Positions 43,270 through 53,143 of a stretch of 64,000 nt of DNA are shown piece after piece (the stretch's first letter is position 1; each line of letters opens with the position of its first letter). The stretch spans positions 26,330,825 to 26,394,824 of the forward strand of contig CM055069.1 in the NCBI GenBank assembly GCA_029204045.2. The letters run 5' to 3'. Origin of the DNA: Tillandsia leiboldiana. Its lineage: Eukaryota; Streptophyta; Magnoliopsida; Poales; Bromeliaceae. A program made the translations under genes and the position numbers. The notes under the pieces were generated by a model. The model was not told the DNA's origin and made no database searches. It worked only from the letters and a program-made list of their open reading frames with translations.

Positions 43270-43767
43270 ACTCCGGTTCCTGCTGCTCCTGTTGCTGCTT
43301 CTTCTGATCGAGGTAAGGGAGTCGCGAGATAGTTCCCCACCAGTCGTCGTCCAGAGAGTAGATGTGCCCTTATTACTTTTGAGAGTTCCTGTTGAGAGAA
43401 CTTTGTTGTGAGGTATAGAGTTGTATTTATTTTCTACTGCTCGAGTGACTTTTGTACTTTTGGTGAGGATTGTTATGTATTGTGAGCCTGTACACTGATG
43501 TATTTATTGGAGATACCTCCCGGTTGAGTTCTGAGTTTGTTTATGAGGATACTGTATGATTATCATTGTTGGGAGACGGACATTGTTGTAGTATTTCCAG
43601 TTGTACAGTGATTGTTTTAGTTATACAGCAGATTTTTATTTATAGCTCTGATATCTGTTTAGCTGTAGTACTTTTCTTGCTGGTAGGACGCTTCGCCTAT
43701 GCGGGTTTGGCATAGGTGGCGGATCTGTTGGCAAGCCGGGTCGCAGTTTCGACCCCGGGGCGTGACA
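43270..43767 (+). repeat. Solo LTR E, last part
   Basis: The final 498 bp of E after the H insertion, ending in the hairpin CCGGGTCG / CGACCCCGG and GGCGTGACA. No gene is present. Confidence 0.93.
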
Positions 43768-43772
43768 GACGC

Positions 43773-44775
43773 GATCTGGGTAGTCGTGGACAGACTCACC
43801 AAATCCGCTCACTTTTTACCGGTACAGGTGACTTGGCCACTTGAGCGACTGGCACAGCTGTATTTGGATGAGGTGGTGAGATTACATGGCGTGCCTGCCT
43901 CCATTGTATCTGATCGAGATTCGAGGTTTGTTTCGCGATTTTGGAGGAGACTACAGGCCACTTTGGGGACACAGCTCAGTTTCAGCACGGCTTTTCACCC
44001 ACAGACAGATGGGCAGTCAGAGCGGACTATACAGATTCTTGAGGACATGCTCCGGGCTTGTGCGCTAGACTTTGGAGGAGGTTGGGTGCGACACTTATAC
44101 CTGGCAGAGTTTGCGTACAACAATAGCTTTCAAGCGAGCATACTGATGGCTCCGTTTGAAGCATTGTATGGACGCAAGTGTCGTTCCCAACTTTATTGGA
44201 GTGATGTGGGTGAAAGGCGAACCTTGGGGCCAGAGATACTGCGAGAGGCAGAGGATAAAGTCAGAGTAGTCAGGCAGCATCTTCAGACAGCTCAGAGCAG
44301 ACAGAGGAGCTACGCCGATGTGCGGAGGCGAGACCTTGAGTTTAGGGTTGGAGATCATGTCTTTTTGAAGGTTTCGCCTTCAAAGGGTATCCGGAGATTT
44401 GGGATTCGTGGGAAACTGAGCCCTCGTTATATTGGACCTTTTGAGGTATTGGAGCGCATAGGGCCAGTTGCCTACAGGCTTGCATTTCGCCCCAGGCTTG
44501 CTGGTGTTCACGATGTATTCCATGTATCGACCCTGAGGAAGTATGTTCATGATCCGTCACACATCATCGATTTCACCCCACTGGAGATTGCCGAGGGTCT
44601 GAGCTTTGTTGAGCGGCCATTGAGGATCTTGGACCGTGAGGTTAGGGAGTGGCGCAGTCGGGCCATCCCTTATGTGAAGATCCTCTGGAGCAGTCATGAT
44701 GAGCGCGAGGCTACCTGGGAGCTAGAGTCAGCGATGATGGATGCTTACCCCCATTTGTTCGAGGCCCCGGATTGA
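43773..44775 (+). pseudogene. Element C pol, part 3: integrase core and chromodomain
   Basis: Continues C's frame from the integrase core (IWVVVDRLTKSAHFLP, SIVSDRDSRF, TDGQSERTIQ with the catalytic Glu) through the C-terminal DNA-binding region (RKLSP-type GKLSPRYIGPFEVLER) to the chromodomain (PLRILDREVREWRSRAIP to YPHLFEAPD). The stop is at 44773-44775. This part itself has no lesion, but upstream stops and the frameshift prevent its translation. Its apparent ATG upstream at 43699 belongs to solo LTR E and is not a start. Confidence 0.94.
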
Positions 44776-44787
44776 GGTATGGCTTTT

Positions 44788-44821
44788 GTTTCGAGGACAA
44801 AACTCTTTTAGTGGGCTAGGA
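44788..44821 (+). promoter_or_regulatory. 3' motif and polypurine tract of element C
   Basis: GTTTCGAGGACAAAAC (44788-44803), then GTGGGCTAGGA (44811-44821) touching the LTR. The tract is interrupted by CT, so it is a weaker purine run than in B, D or F. Confidence 0.75.
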
Positions 44822-47800
44822 TGTAATGTTCTGGTTTTTCCCATACAGTTTTTCCGTTGAATCCATTGTGTAGAACACCTAGTGTTGGTGTGTCTGGCCC
44901 ATGGTGCATCAAAGGGGTGCCTCAGATGGACCCTGTGTGGTATTTTAGCTAATTTGGCCTTCGGCTATGTTTGCCGAATTTTAGAAAGGGAATTGGGCCA
45001 AACGGAGTTCGGATTTGGATTCAGCGCGGAAAAACGCTTGAAAACGACTATTTATTTGTCGAATTTGGAGTCCGGATGACCAAATGCGGGCTTCCGGATG
45101 TTTCGGGGGATTTCTGGTGCATGGGGGTACTCCGTGGACCGGACTGAGCCACGTGGCGGCCCATTATTGGCCGGCTCACGTCGCTCGGTCCACGGGGAGG
45201 CGCGGCCGGTGCATGGACCGCGTGGCGGGCCACGTGGCATGCGCGGAGTGGCGGGCTCACGCGGCGCGGCTCAGCGGATGCGCGCGGGTCTTATGGACCG
45301 GGCGTAGGACACGTGTCGCCCGGGGATTCCTGGGCTCACGGGGGCGCGGTCCACGGGCGTATGGAGCGGCACCTCGGGGCGCGTGCCAGCACAGTGCGCC
45401 AGTGCGGCTGGTCGGCCGCACATGGCCCGCACTCGAGTGCGGGCCACGTGTCGGCCCGACGTTGGCCGAGCGCATGAGGGGTTTGACCGGGGTTGGGGGC
45501 CGTGGCGCGCAGCGGAGCCGCTTGCACGGCTGTTTCGTGTTCGGGTACACGTGGCGGCTCCAAAATTTTCCAGGCGCGTCGGATGAACCCCGTCCAACCG
45601 CCTTGGCGGATTCGGGCGCCCGAAATTTGGCGCCCGAATCCGGCCAAGGGGGGGGATTTTGGGCTGGGCTACAAAAGGGGCCTTGGGGGCCCTTTTTGCT
45701 CACTTTCTGTGCGGATTTGCACAGGGCACTCTCAAGGAAAAACCTTCCTCCACCTGAAACCTTTCTTGCTGATCATTCATGGGGATTTTAGGAGTGCATT
45801 TTTCGAGGTTGGCCATTTTCCGGCGCGGCGCGACACTCGTTCTTCGACGACCCGTTTTGTCCCTTCGCAGTGTTTAGGCTCCCCCGGCTCACCCCGACCT
45901 CTGATTTGGGTGATTCTTGCGCCGTTGGACTCTCAACTGGTAGAGCTTCATTTTTTATATTTTGAGTTGCCCATGGTTTTCATGTGGATTTTGAGTTTCC
46001 CGAGCTTCTTTGTGACCCATTTTTCCTCACGGAGTTTTAGACAGCACCTGGTTGTTTTGGCTATAACTTCGCGCTCATGCATCGGATCGAGGCAATTCAA
46101 AAGGCGTTTCTCATCTAATTCTCGCAAGGAATCTCCTAGAATTTTCTCAGAATTTTCTGAATAGTTTCGAAGGTGGAAATCTCCTTTCTCTGTAACTTTT
46201 TGGTACAGAAATTCTGCACAGTTTTGTTTGGGGTGTTCCCCTTGCCGAATTTGTATCTCAGCGAAGGAAGCTCGTTTTTGAACGTGCAGGTACTCGTTTC
46301 GACGGGTTCGTCGTAAGGAACGTGACGGTATTTTTCTTGGAATTTTCTGAGCAGCCTTCGCAGGTACAAATCTGAGATCTTTAGATCAGTAATTTTGGGA
46401 CAGATTTTGTGATGTTTGAAGGACTAAAATTATGTATGTTCTTCTTGGAGGTTTGGCACAGCATTGCGGTGAGTTTTGGTGCGAGCACGGGTTTTCGCAT
46501 TTGGGACGGGATTTTAGCGCTCGAGGTGGGTACCGTTGTTAACCTCTTACTTGGGATACCCCACTAGGCATATTGGAGTCAATCCGGTGTAATGTTGCTA
46601 TTATACTAGTTGAATGAACATAGCATGCTTCATGAAAAGAAAAGGGCTTGTATCTTTAGAGGGCTGGATACTAATAAATGGTAAATTCTTGCAAATGTTA
46701 AGTTGATTAAAATCCCTGGGAACAATTGCTTAAATCTGTTGATAATTATCGGCTTAACCCATATCTTGCTTTGTGTTTAATTGAGAAACCTATGCACGTG
46801 TATAAATTAGCTTATGGCATGTTAGTACCTCAGATATTTCAAACAAAGGCATACTGTAATTCTTGTAGAATTGGAACACTGAAAATTATTCTGTTATTAA
46901 AGGACTTTTGCATGCTTGAATGGTCATCTAGTTAGGCCAACTTTTTCTGCTGAACTATCATGCTGGAATTGACTTAGGAGAAACCATGATTTCATTTTCT
47001 CCAGTTATCTTGACATAGGGGATGTCATGCCCGGGTTAGGGCAGGGGCTGGGATAGAGTAGGCAGATACTTGGGTTTCGGGACAGGCAGGCTGTGTAGGC
47101 AGGGTATTGCGGCGACCGCAGATTTTGGGCGGTTGACCGGACAGTTGTTGTTGCATCAGATCGGGGGAAGGATTTGGGCTTCTTTTAGTGGATGGTGCTG
47201 TTCCATTTAGATCAGTGTCATGATCCAGTCCTGCGGACTTATTTTCCTTGGATACTTATTACCCAGGCATTTTACTCGTGTGGGTTGCTCCCCTCGAGTG
47301 CCACTCCGGAGTTCGCGTTATGCAGACTTGAGTCCTTGAGACTCCTATCCCCTATCAGTGTTATGCGTAGGCTGGCATACCCGATTTGGCAGGCATCGCA
47401 GGCAGTACTAGTGTTTACTGGGGTATAGATTGGTTTGGTCAGGCAGGCTTTGTTATTCTGATGCATATATGTAGCTATCTTTTAGCTGGGCATGTAGAGG
47501 CATACTAGTGGTAGCTTTTATCAGTAGTTTTATTTTCAGTTTACCACTTTTATTCTTTTCGCCTCTGGTAGTCCTAGTGGGCAGGTTCGAGTTGAGGTTT
47601 ACCTACTAGGGGAGGCTACTGTCTTTATAGTAGTTCTCACCCCCACCCTTTCTCCCTTTTCTTTTACCCTGTGTTTTGCAGAGTCCTCGGCAGGAGCTGC
47701 GGGTCCCTCTTCCCGGGATCGAGGTAAGAGGATCGTTGACTAGTGTAGCTTCTTCCCTGATACAGCATACAGTAGATTTTGATGTATCCCCAGTACACTC

Positions 47801-48084
47801 AGATGGTTGTTTTCCCCTTTTATTTTGGGTTTGGCTTCGGCCAGCTGGATGTATTCGATTTAGTGAGCTGGGAGAGACACATGTATATTTTTGAGAGTTA
47901 TGTTGTACTTTACTTTCCAGTATTCTTCTGAGATGTACTAGTTTTAGTTTAGCTCTGTTTTATGCTCTTTTATTATATCTTCATATCTGAGCAGGTTACC
48001 AGCGCTTCGTGTACACGGGAAATTCCGTGTGCGCGGCGGATCTGTGGACGAGCCCGGGTTCTGGTTTACACCCGGGGCGTGACA
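44822..48084 (+). repeat. 3' LTR of element C
   Basis: 3,263 bp, TGTAATGTTCTGG to GGCGTGACA, followed by the target copy ACATG. It keeps one more CACGTG than the 5' copy (the 5' copy reads CACATG there). The core promoter has decayed to CTACAAAAGG. No gene is present. Confidence 0.95.
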
Positions 48085-48089
48085 ACATG

Positions 48090-49336
48090 TACATCAGAGG
48101 TTCCAAACACTCAATGTTGCATATGTTAGAGTAATTGAAATGGTTTTATCAAGTAAAGGACTTTGCATGCTTGAATGGTCATCTAGCTAGGCCCCCTTTT
48201 TTTTCTGCTACACAACATGCTGGAATTGACTTAGGAGAAACCATGCTTTTTATTCTTTCCCCTGTTTTCTAGTCATAGGGGATAGTGTAGTCAGATGTTC
48301 AGAGTTTGGGACAGTCGTGGATTGATGGTTGGTTATTGCGGCAACCGCAGACTGAGGGCGGTTGACCGGATTATTATTAGTATTATTATTATTGCATCAG
48401 ATTGGAGGTAGGGGATCGAGTTTCCCTTTAGTGGATGGGTTTTCCCACTTTGATCAGAGTTGTGACCCAGTCCTGCTATTTTATGATACTGATGATACTT
48501 GTGACAGTGATACTTCGCTTGTGTGGGTCGCTCCCCTCGAGTGCCACTCCGGAGTAGGCTTTAGACCGTGTTGGGTGCCGGTCAGACCGTGTTGGGTTCC
48601 GGTCATTTGGACAGTAGATATACTGAGTTGTGAGATTGATAACAGAGCAGGCAGTACCGGGTTTTATACCGGATCATCTGATTGGGTCTTGTTGGTAGAT
48701 GTATTCACCGATACATCCGTACTTACTCTTTTCGGCTCTGCATTTAGAGGCATAGTAGTGGTAGCTTTATTTTTATCAGCGGTTATATTTATAGCTTACC
48801 ACCCCTGTTCTATTTCTTTTTGCCTCTGGTAGTCCTAGTGGGCATGTCTGAGTTTGAGGTCTACCCACTAGGGGAGGCTACTGTTTTTATAGTAGTTCTC
48901 ACCCCCCACTGTTTTCCCTTTTCTTTTCCCCTTGTTTTGCAGTAACCTCTGCGGGAGTTGCGGGTTCCCAGGATCGAGGTAAGGGGATCGCTGACTAGAT
49001 AGCTACTACCCCGAGCTCGAGTTTAGTAGTTTCGATATATCCCCGGTACACTTAGACGGTTGTATTTTCTTTTATTTTGGGTCTGGCTGCGGCCAGCTGG
49101 TTGTATTTATTTCGTGAGCTGGGAGAGACACATGTATATTTCTGAGAGTTTATGGTACTTTTATTTCCAGCATTTGTCTGAGATGTACTAGTTCTAGTTT
49201 AGCTCTGCTTTTATGCTCCTTTACTATGTCTTTTATATCTGAGCAGGTTACCAGCGCTTCGTGTACACGGGAAATACCGTGTGCACGGCGGATCTGTGGA
49301 CAAGCCCGGGTTCTGGTTTACACCCGGGGCGTGACA
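48090..49336 (+). repeat. 3' LTR of element B, last part
   Basis: The final 1,247 bp of B's LTR after the C insertion, ending GGTTTACACCCGGGGCGTGACA-type sequence with hairpin CCCGGGT/ACCCGGG. No gene is present. Confidence 0.93.
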
Positions 49337-49798
49337 AGATATGCCGAAGTTTTCTTCTATTGGCGTGCTTATAATCGCCGTTAAAGTATTTATCAAAAAA
49401 TTCCAATTTTACACTCTTTTTTTCCCATTCAATCAGCACCCCCTGCGTCAGTAGCCCAACCAAGATGGCTATTTCGTACGCAATAAGGGGAATGAAAGTT
49501 TGTCCGATTCTAACTCCTCTGTTCTCCTCATCCCAAAAACTGAGCAGACTATCGACTAATACAAGGTCTTGCTTTAGAGGTGGAAGGTCAATATAAGAAC
49601 CAAATGGTGTTGCTCTCAAGAGTGTCATTTGTTCAGTAGAGATAACTTCCCTTAGTGCTGGAATACTATAGTTGGCCTCTGTCTTGGGAGACTCTTGTAC
49701 AATCATCGTATTGTTTAGATGGTTTGGAAAACATCTTCCACAAACCAATTGATTCTTCGTCGAGCTCTTTGCTCTACCATGACTACTGGTGGTAGCTT
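49337..49798 (-). pseudogene. Unassigned coding fragment resembling plant mobile domain / DUF1985-like proteins
   Basis: This is the only stretch not attributable to an LTR element. On the minus strand it is open throughout (about 154 codons) and enters from element F's LTR and leaves into B's LTR, so both ends are cut by insertions. It reads TEANYSIPALREVISTEQM, then LLRATPFGSYIDLPPL, VDSLLSFWDEENRGVRIG and YEIAILVGLLTQG. The pattern FG..-hydrophobic-P, paired Leu, W.E and an EIAILVGL helix is what I know from plant mobile domain and DUF1985 families, often carried by Mutator-like elements or in repetitive gene families. I recognise the pattern only, not a named gene. It could be a pseudogene fragment of a host gene or of a DNA transposon. 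Confidence 0.45.
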
Positions 49799-52700
49799 TG
49801 TCACGCCCCGGGTCGAAACTGCGACCCGGGCTCGCCAACAGATCCGCCGCTCATACGGGAAGCCCCGTATAGACGTAGCATCAAACCTGCAAAAGATCAT
49901 CTATACTATACAGATATCAGAGCTGAAAGGTAAATGCAGTGTAAAATAAATACAACTCTAGAAATATACATCCCAAGTCCTCACCAAAATACATATATCT
50001 CTCAAAACAAGAAGAGTACAACTCAATCCTCACTACATGATCACTCAACATGAACTCTCAAAATGTAAGGAGGTACATCTACTCTCAAGACGACGACAGG
50101 TAGGGATCTATCTCGTGACTCCCTTACCTCGGTCAGCCGGATCAGCAACAGGTGCAGCAGGAACTGGAGTAGAAGTCCCTGGGGAAAAGACACCACGACG
50201 GGTGTGAGAACTACTTTCCACAGTAGTTCTCAGTGGGTGCCGCCAACAAGCCCGACGGTCTGCCTACTAAGTCTACTAGAGGCATAAAGTAACAGAATGC
50301 AGTGCAGGAAAGAAAAGCGGGTAAATAAACTCTACAGCTACTATGCCTCTATCTAGATGCTCAAAGAGTGGAACAGAAAGAAATATGGTGCATATACTAT
50401 CTCTCAACTCAGATCACCCAATCTACACTAACTGCCACATCGGGTCCAGTCAAACCTGCGCCTACCTACTGCCGTTACATCCACGGAGGACCGGACATAC
50501 GTAGGGCGTCCGTGACTGCCACTAACTGGCCCAGCCAGAGGGACTGCGTCGACAAGTCACGATAGCAAGTAACAAGCCCAACTCCGGAGTGACACTCGAG
50601 GGGCGCGACCCCAACAAGGAAAGTATCCGTGCATCTCTGTCGAGCTCAAATGTGGCTCCTGCAGGCTAAAATCCAAATCCTCGATCAACAAGATCGACTG
50701 TAACCAAGAACACTATCTCTCTCACAGGCTGGAAAACTACACAGCCAAGACCCACTGTCACTCTGATGGCTCTCAGGAACCCTGATCTACAGACTGCTAT
50801 CAGACTCCACTCGGTCCCAGACACGAGTGTAAAAACATCCCACAACAACCCGACCTCTCGGCCCACTACACGGGCGAGGAAAAGCTAAGTCCAGAATGAT
50901 ATAAAGAATAGCGATGTGGGAATGTCTAGAGCAATAAAAAGCTAGCCCAAGTTGAAGTTTTCTACAGTCTGGCTGAACATGCTGCATATGGCGGGGGTGC
51001 TAGGTCAAATCCCAAGATAGCAATAAATTAACAAGTTGTAGGAAACAATATAACACATGAACAGCTAAATACATCAGGAACATCAATTCCTATATTCTAG
51101 CATACTATACCAAAAACATCTACAACATGTAAGTTCCTATATAGATAGAATTAATGCACAGCTCGCAGATCTTGTAGACTAGGCCACCCACCTGTAAAGT
51201 CGATCTGTCCAGGGTCCCACAGTAGAGAATACCAAGGAATTAATAACTCCAAGTCTAACAGGTCCAACACTGTCCACAAACCCTACTGGGTACTACACAG
51301 GGCTACAATTACACATAGATCCCAAAATCTGCCAAGAAATACAATGCTGAAATTTCAGCCGCAAAGATGCGATTATTTCACCTGCTGAATGTGCTCGAAA
51401 AATTCCAAATAAAATATCCCTGCGATCTACGTGTCGATAGCTTCGAAACAAGTACCTGCACACCCAAAACAAAGCCCCGTAGGCCAAGTTATAAATTCCA
51501 CAATACAGGCGCGCGAGAACATACAATCACACAACTGTAAAATCTTGCACAGATAACAAGGAAGATGTATACCTTCGGGAAGGTCTCTAAAAAATTCCAA
51601 GAAAAATACCACAATGATCATCGCGGCGAGTAGATGAAAAAAGTCTATAAGCCCGTCCTGAACCGAGACTCGTGCGCGGAGATCTCCTCAAAACAAGGTG
51701 CTACCCTCACAAAATCTCACAGCAAAATGGGTCCCAGTGAGCACGGAAAATCACCATGAAAAACGCGCAACGAGAAAATGTGGAAGAAAGAAAAATCGTA
51801 GCCTTACCTGTCGCGGATCCAACGGCGAAGAAATCACTCGAAAATATGGTCGGAGTAGGCCGGGAGAGCTCGTGCACCGAAGAGCGACGGAAGAAGCACC
51901 GAAGAAAGAACGTCGCGATGCGCCAAGAAAATGAGAATCTCAAAAAGCGTGGCGGAAAAAATCCCCAAACTCTGCAGATGGATGCTACACTGCGTGGGGA
52001 GAAAGTCCTCTGAAGAAACCCGAGCGAGAAAATGGCTAAAACAGTGAAAAAACCCAAGTTGAAAAGTTTTCGGGCTATATATAGGCCAAAAAAACTTTTC
52101 AAAAAATGACCGTTGAGTCCCAGGTTTCGGGCGCAGGAAAAGTTCGGGCTGCTACAGTGTTGGGCCCGGCCCAACACTGTGTGCGCCCGAAACGGCCCAC
52201 GACCTCCACGTAGCCCGACCAACAGGCGGCACCGGGCGGAGCCACTCCGCTACGGCCACGTCGCACGCCCCGGCGTCCGACACGTGTCCCGCACGGCAAA
52301 CAGCTGTGCGGGGCGCCTGAGCTGCCGACGCGTGGCGGCTCCCCGGTCAAAGCAGGTAGGTGGCGCCCGCCAGTGGCAGGGCGACACGCGTCACTGCCAC
52401 TGTCGCGGTCACACGTGCGGGCAGGCGGCGCCTGCCGCGCACGCGCCCCGAGGCGGGGTCCCGCGCCCCCGTGCGCCGCACCCGGTGAGCCGACCAATGA
52501 CACGCTGACACGTATCCATGCACTCGGTCTACGCACCCTAGTTCGGGTTCCGTGGACCGCGCCGCGTGCACCGACCAACCGGGGGCTGCCACACGTCCCC
52601 CTGCCTGGTCCATGCACCGCCGCGCCTATCCCGTAGACCGCGCCTCAAGAGCCCGCCAATCAGGCGGCGCCACGTGTCATGCGTCGGGTCCCTGCACCCA

Positions 52701-53084
52701 GCCGCGGCGCTCTGTGGACCGAGCGCTGCGGACCGGCCAATCACGGGCCGCCACGTGGCAGCCGGCGGTCCACGGCCCCTCCCATGTACCGAAATTCAAT
52801 AAAAACTTCCGGGAGTCCGTTTTTGGGCATCCGGACTCAGAATTTAACAAGCAAATAGCCGTTTTCAAGTGTTTTTCCGTGCTGAATCCAATTCCACCCT
52901 CTGTTTGGCCTAAATTCACTTCAGAATTTCGAAAAATGCAGCCGAAAGCCAACACAGCTAAAGATACCTCACAGGGTCCATCTGTGGCATCCCTTTGATG
53001 CACCATGGGCCAGATACACCAACACTAGGTGTTCCAACAGTGGATTCACAGGAAAAAGGTTGCATGGGAACCAGGGTCACCACA
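49799..53084 (-). repeat. 3' LTR of element F
   Basis: 3,286 bp; minus strand TGTGGTGACCCTGG (53084) to GGCGTGACA (49799). A 9-bp perfect hairpin CCCGGGTCG / CGACCCGGG (49807-49830) marks the terminus. CACGTG occurs at 52281, 52412, 52671 and 52752, and TATATATA at 52076-52083. No gene is present. Confidence 0.93.
52076..52083 (-). promoter_or_regulatory. TATA box of element F LTR
   Basis: TATATATA in GGCC-TATATATA-GCCC on the minus strand, the same context as in D. Confidence 0.65.
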
Positions 53085-53120
53085 TCCTCCCCCAGTAAAA
53101 GGAAGTTTCGTCCCCGAAAC
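53085..53120 (-). promoter_or_regulatory. Polypurine tract and 3' inverted motif of element F
   Basis: ACTGGGGGAGGA (53085-53096) abuts the LTR; GTTTCGGGGACGAAAC (53105-53120) lies 20 nt away. Confidence 0.85.
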
Positions 53121-53143
53121 AAGAAAGACAAAACAGACGTACC

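Larger units (their letters stand above)
30236..43767 (+). mobile_element. Element E: 3.9-kb solo gypsy LTR, split by H
   Basis: Starts TGTGAGGACCCGG at 30236 and ends GGCGTGACA at 43767, flanked by duplication GACGC (30231-30235, 43768-43772) within C's integrase. Once element H and one CTTCT copy are removed, 3,901 bp remain (30236-33638 plus 43270-43767), with no primer binding site, gag or pol. It is therefore a solo LTR left by recombination between two LTRs. Its 3'-terminal hairpin (CCGGGTCG...CGACCCCGG) and its sequence around 33200-33400 group it with elements A and F. Confidence 0.93.
11713..48084 (+). mobile_element. Element C: full-length gypsy Tekay-type retrotransposon, split by D and E/H
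   Basis: Both LTRs are present (11713-14963 and 44822-48084) and are flanked by the duplication ACATG (11708-11712, 48085-48089). With nested insertions removed, C is about 11.6 kb. It has a primer binding site, leader hairpin, gag-pol in three pieces (15185-17343, 28536-30235, 43773-44775) and a 3' purine tract. Frames join cleanly across both insertions once one target copy is discounted. The LTRs differ by roughly 3% by eye over their first ~950 bp, so C is older than D and H, as nesting requires. Four coding lesions make it defective. Confidence 0.96.
5996..49336 (+). mobile_element. Element B: gypsy Tekay-type retrotransposon (gag 3' end, pol, split 3' LTR)
   Basis: Plus-strand element visible from late gag (5996) to the end of its 3' LTR (49336). 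Its 5' LTR and most of gag lie to the left, beyond element A, which is inserted three codons before the first gag zinc-knuckle cysteine. Pol ends at 9691; a GTTTCGAGGACAAAAC motif (9704-9719) and a purine tract (9728-9738) precede the 3' LTR. That LTR is split by element C: 9739-11712, then 48090-49336 after the ACATG duplication. Joined, it is about 3,221 bp, the size of C's LTRs. B is the oldest traceable element here. Its presumptive target duplication AGATA (49337-49341) cannot be confirmed. Confidence 0.9.

Noticed and set aside
48362..48832. 156-codon frame starting MTGLLLVLLLLHQ that looks like a signal peptide protein
   Set aside because: It lies inside the last part of B's 3' LTR. 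The Leu run comes from a TTATTATTA microsatellite, and it has no counterpart in the matching LTRs.
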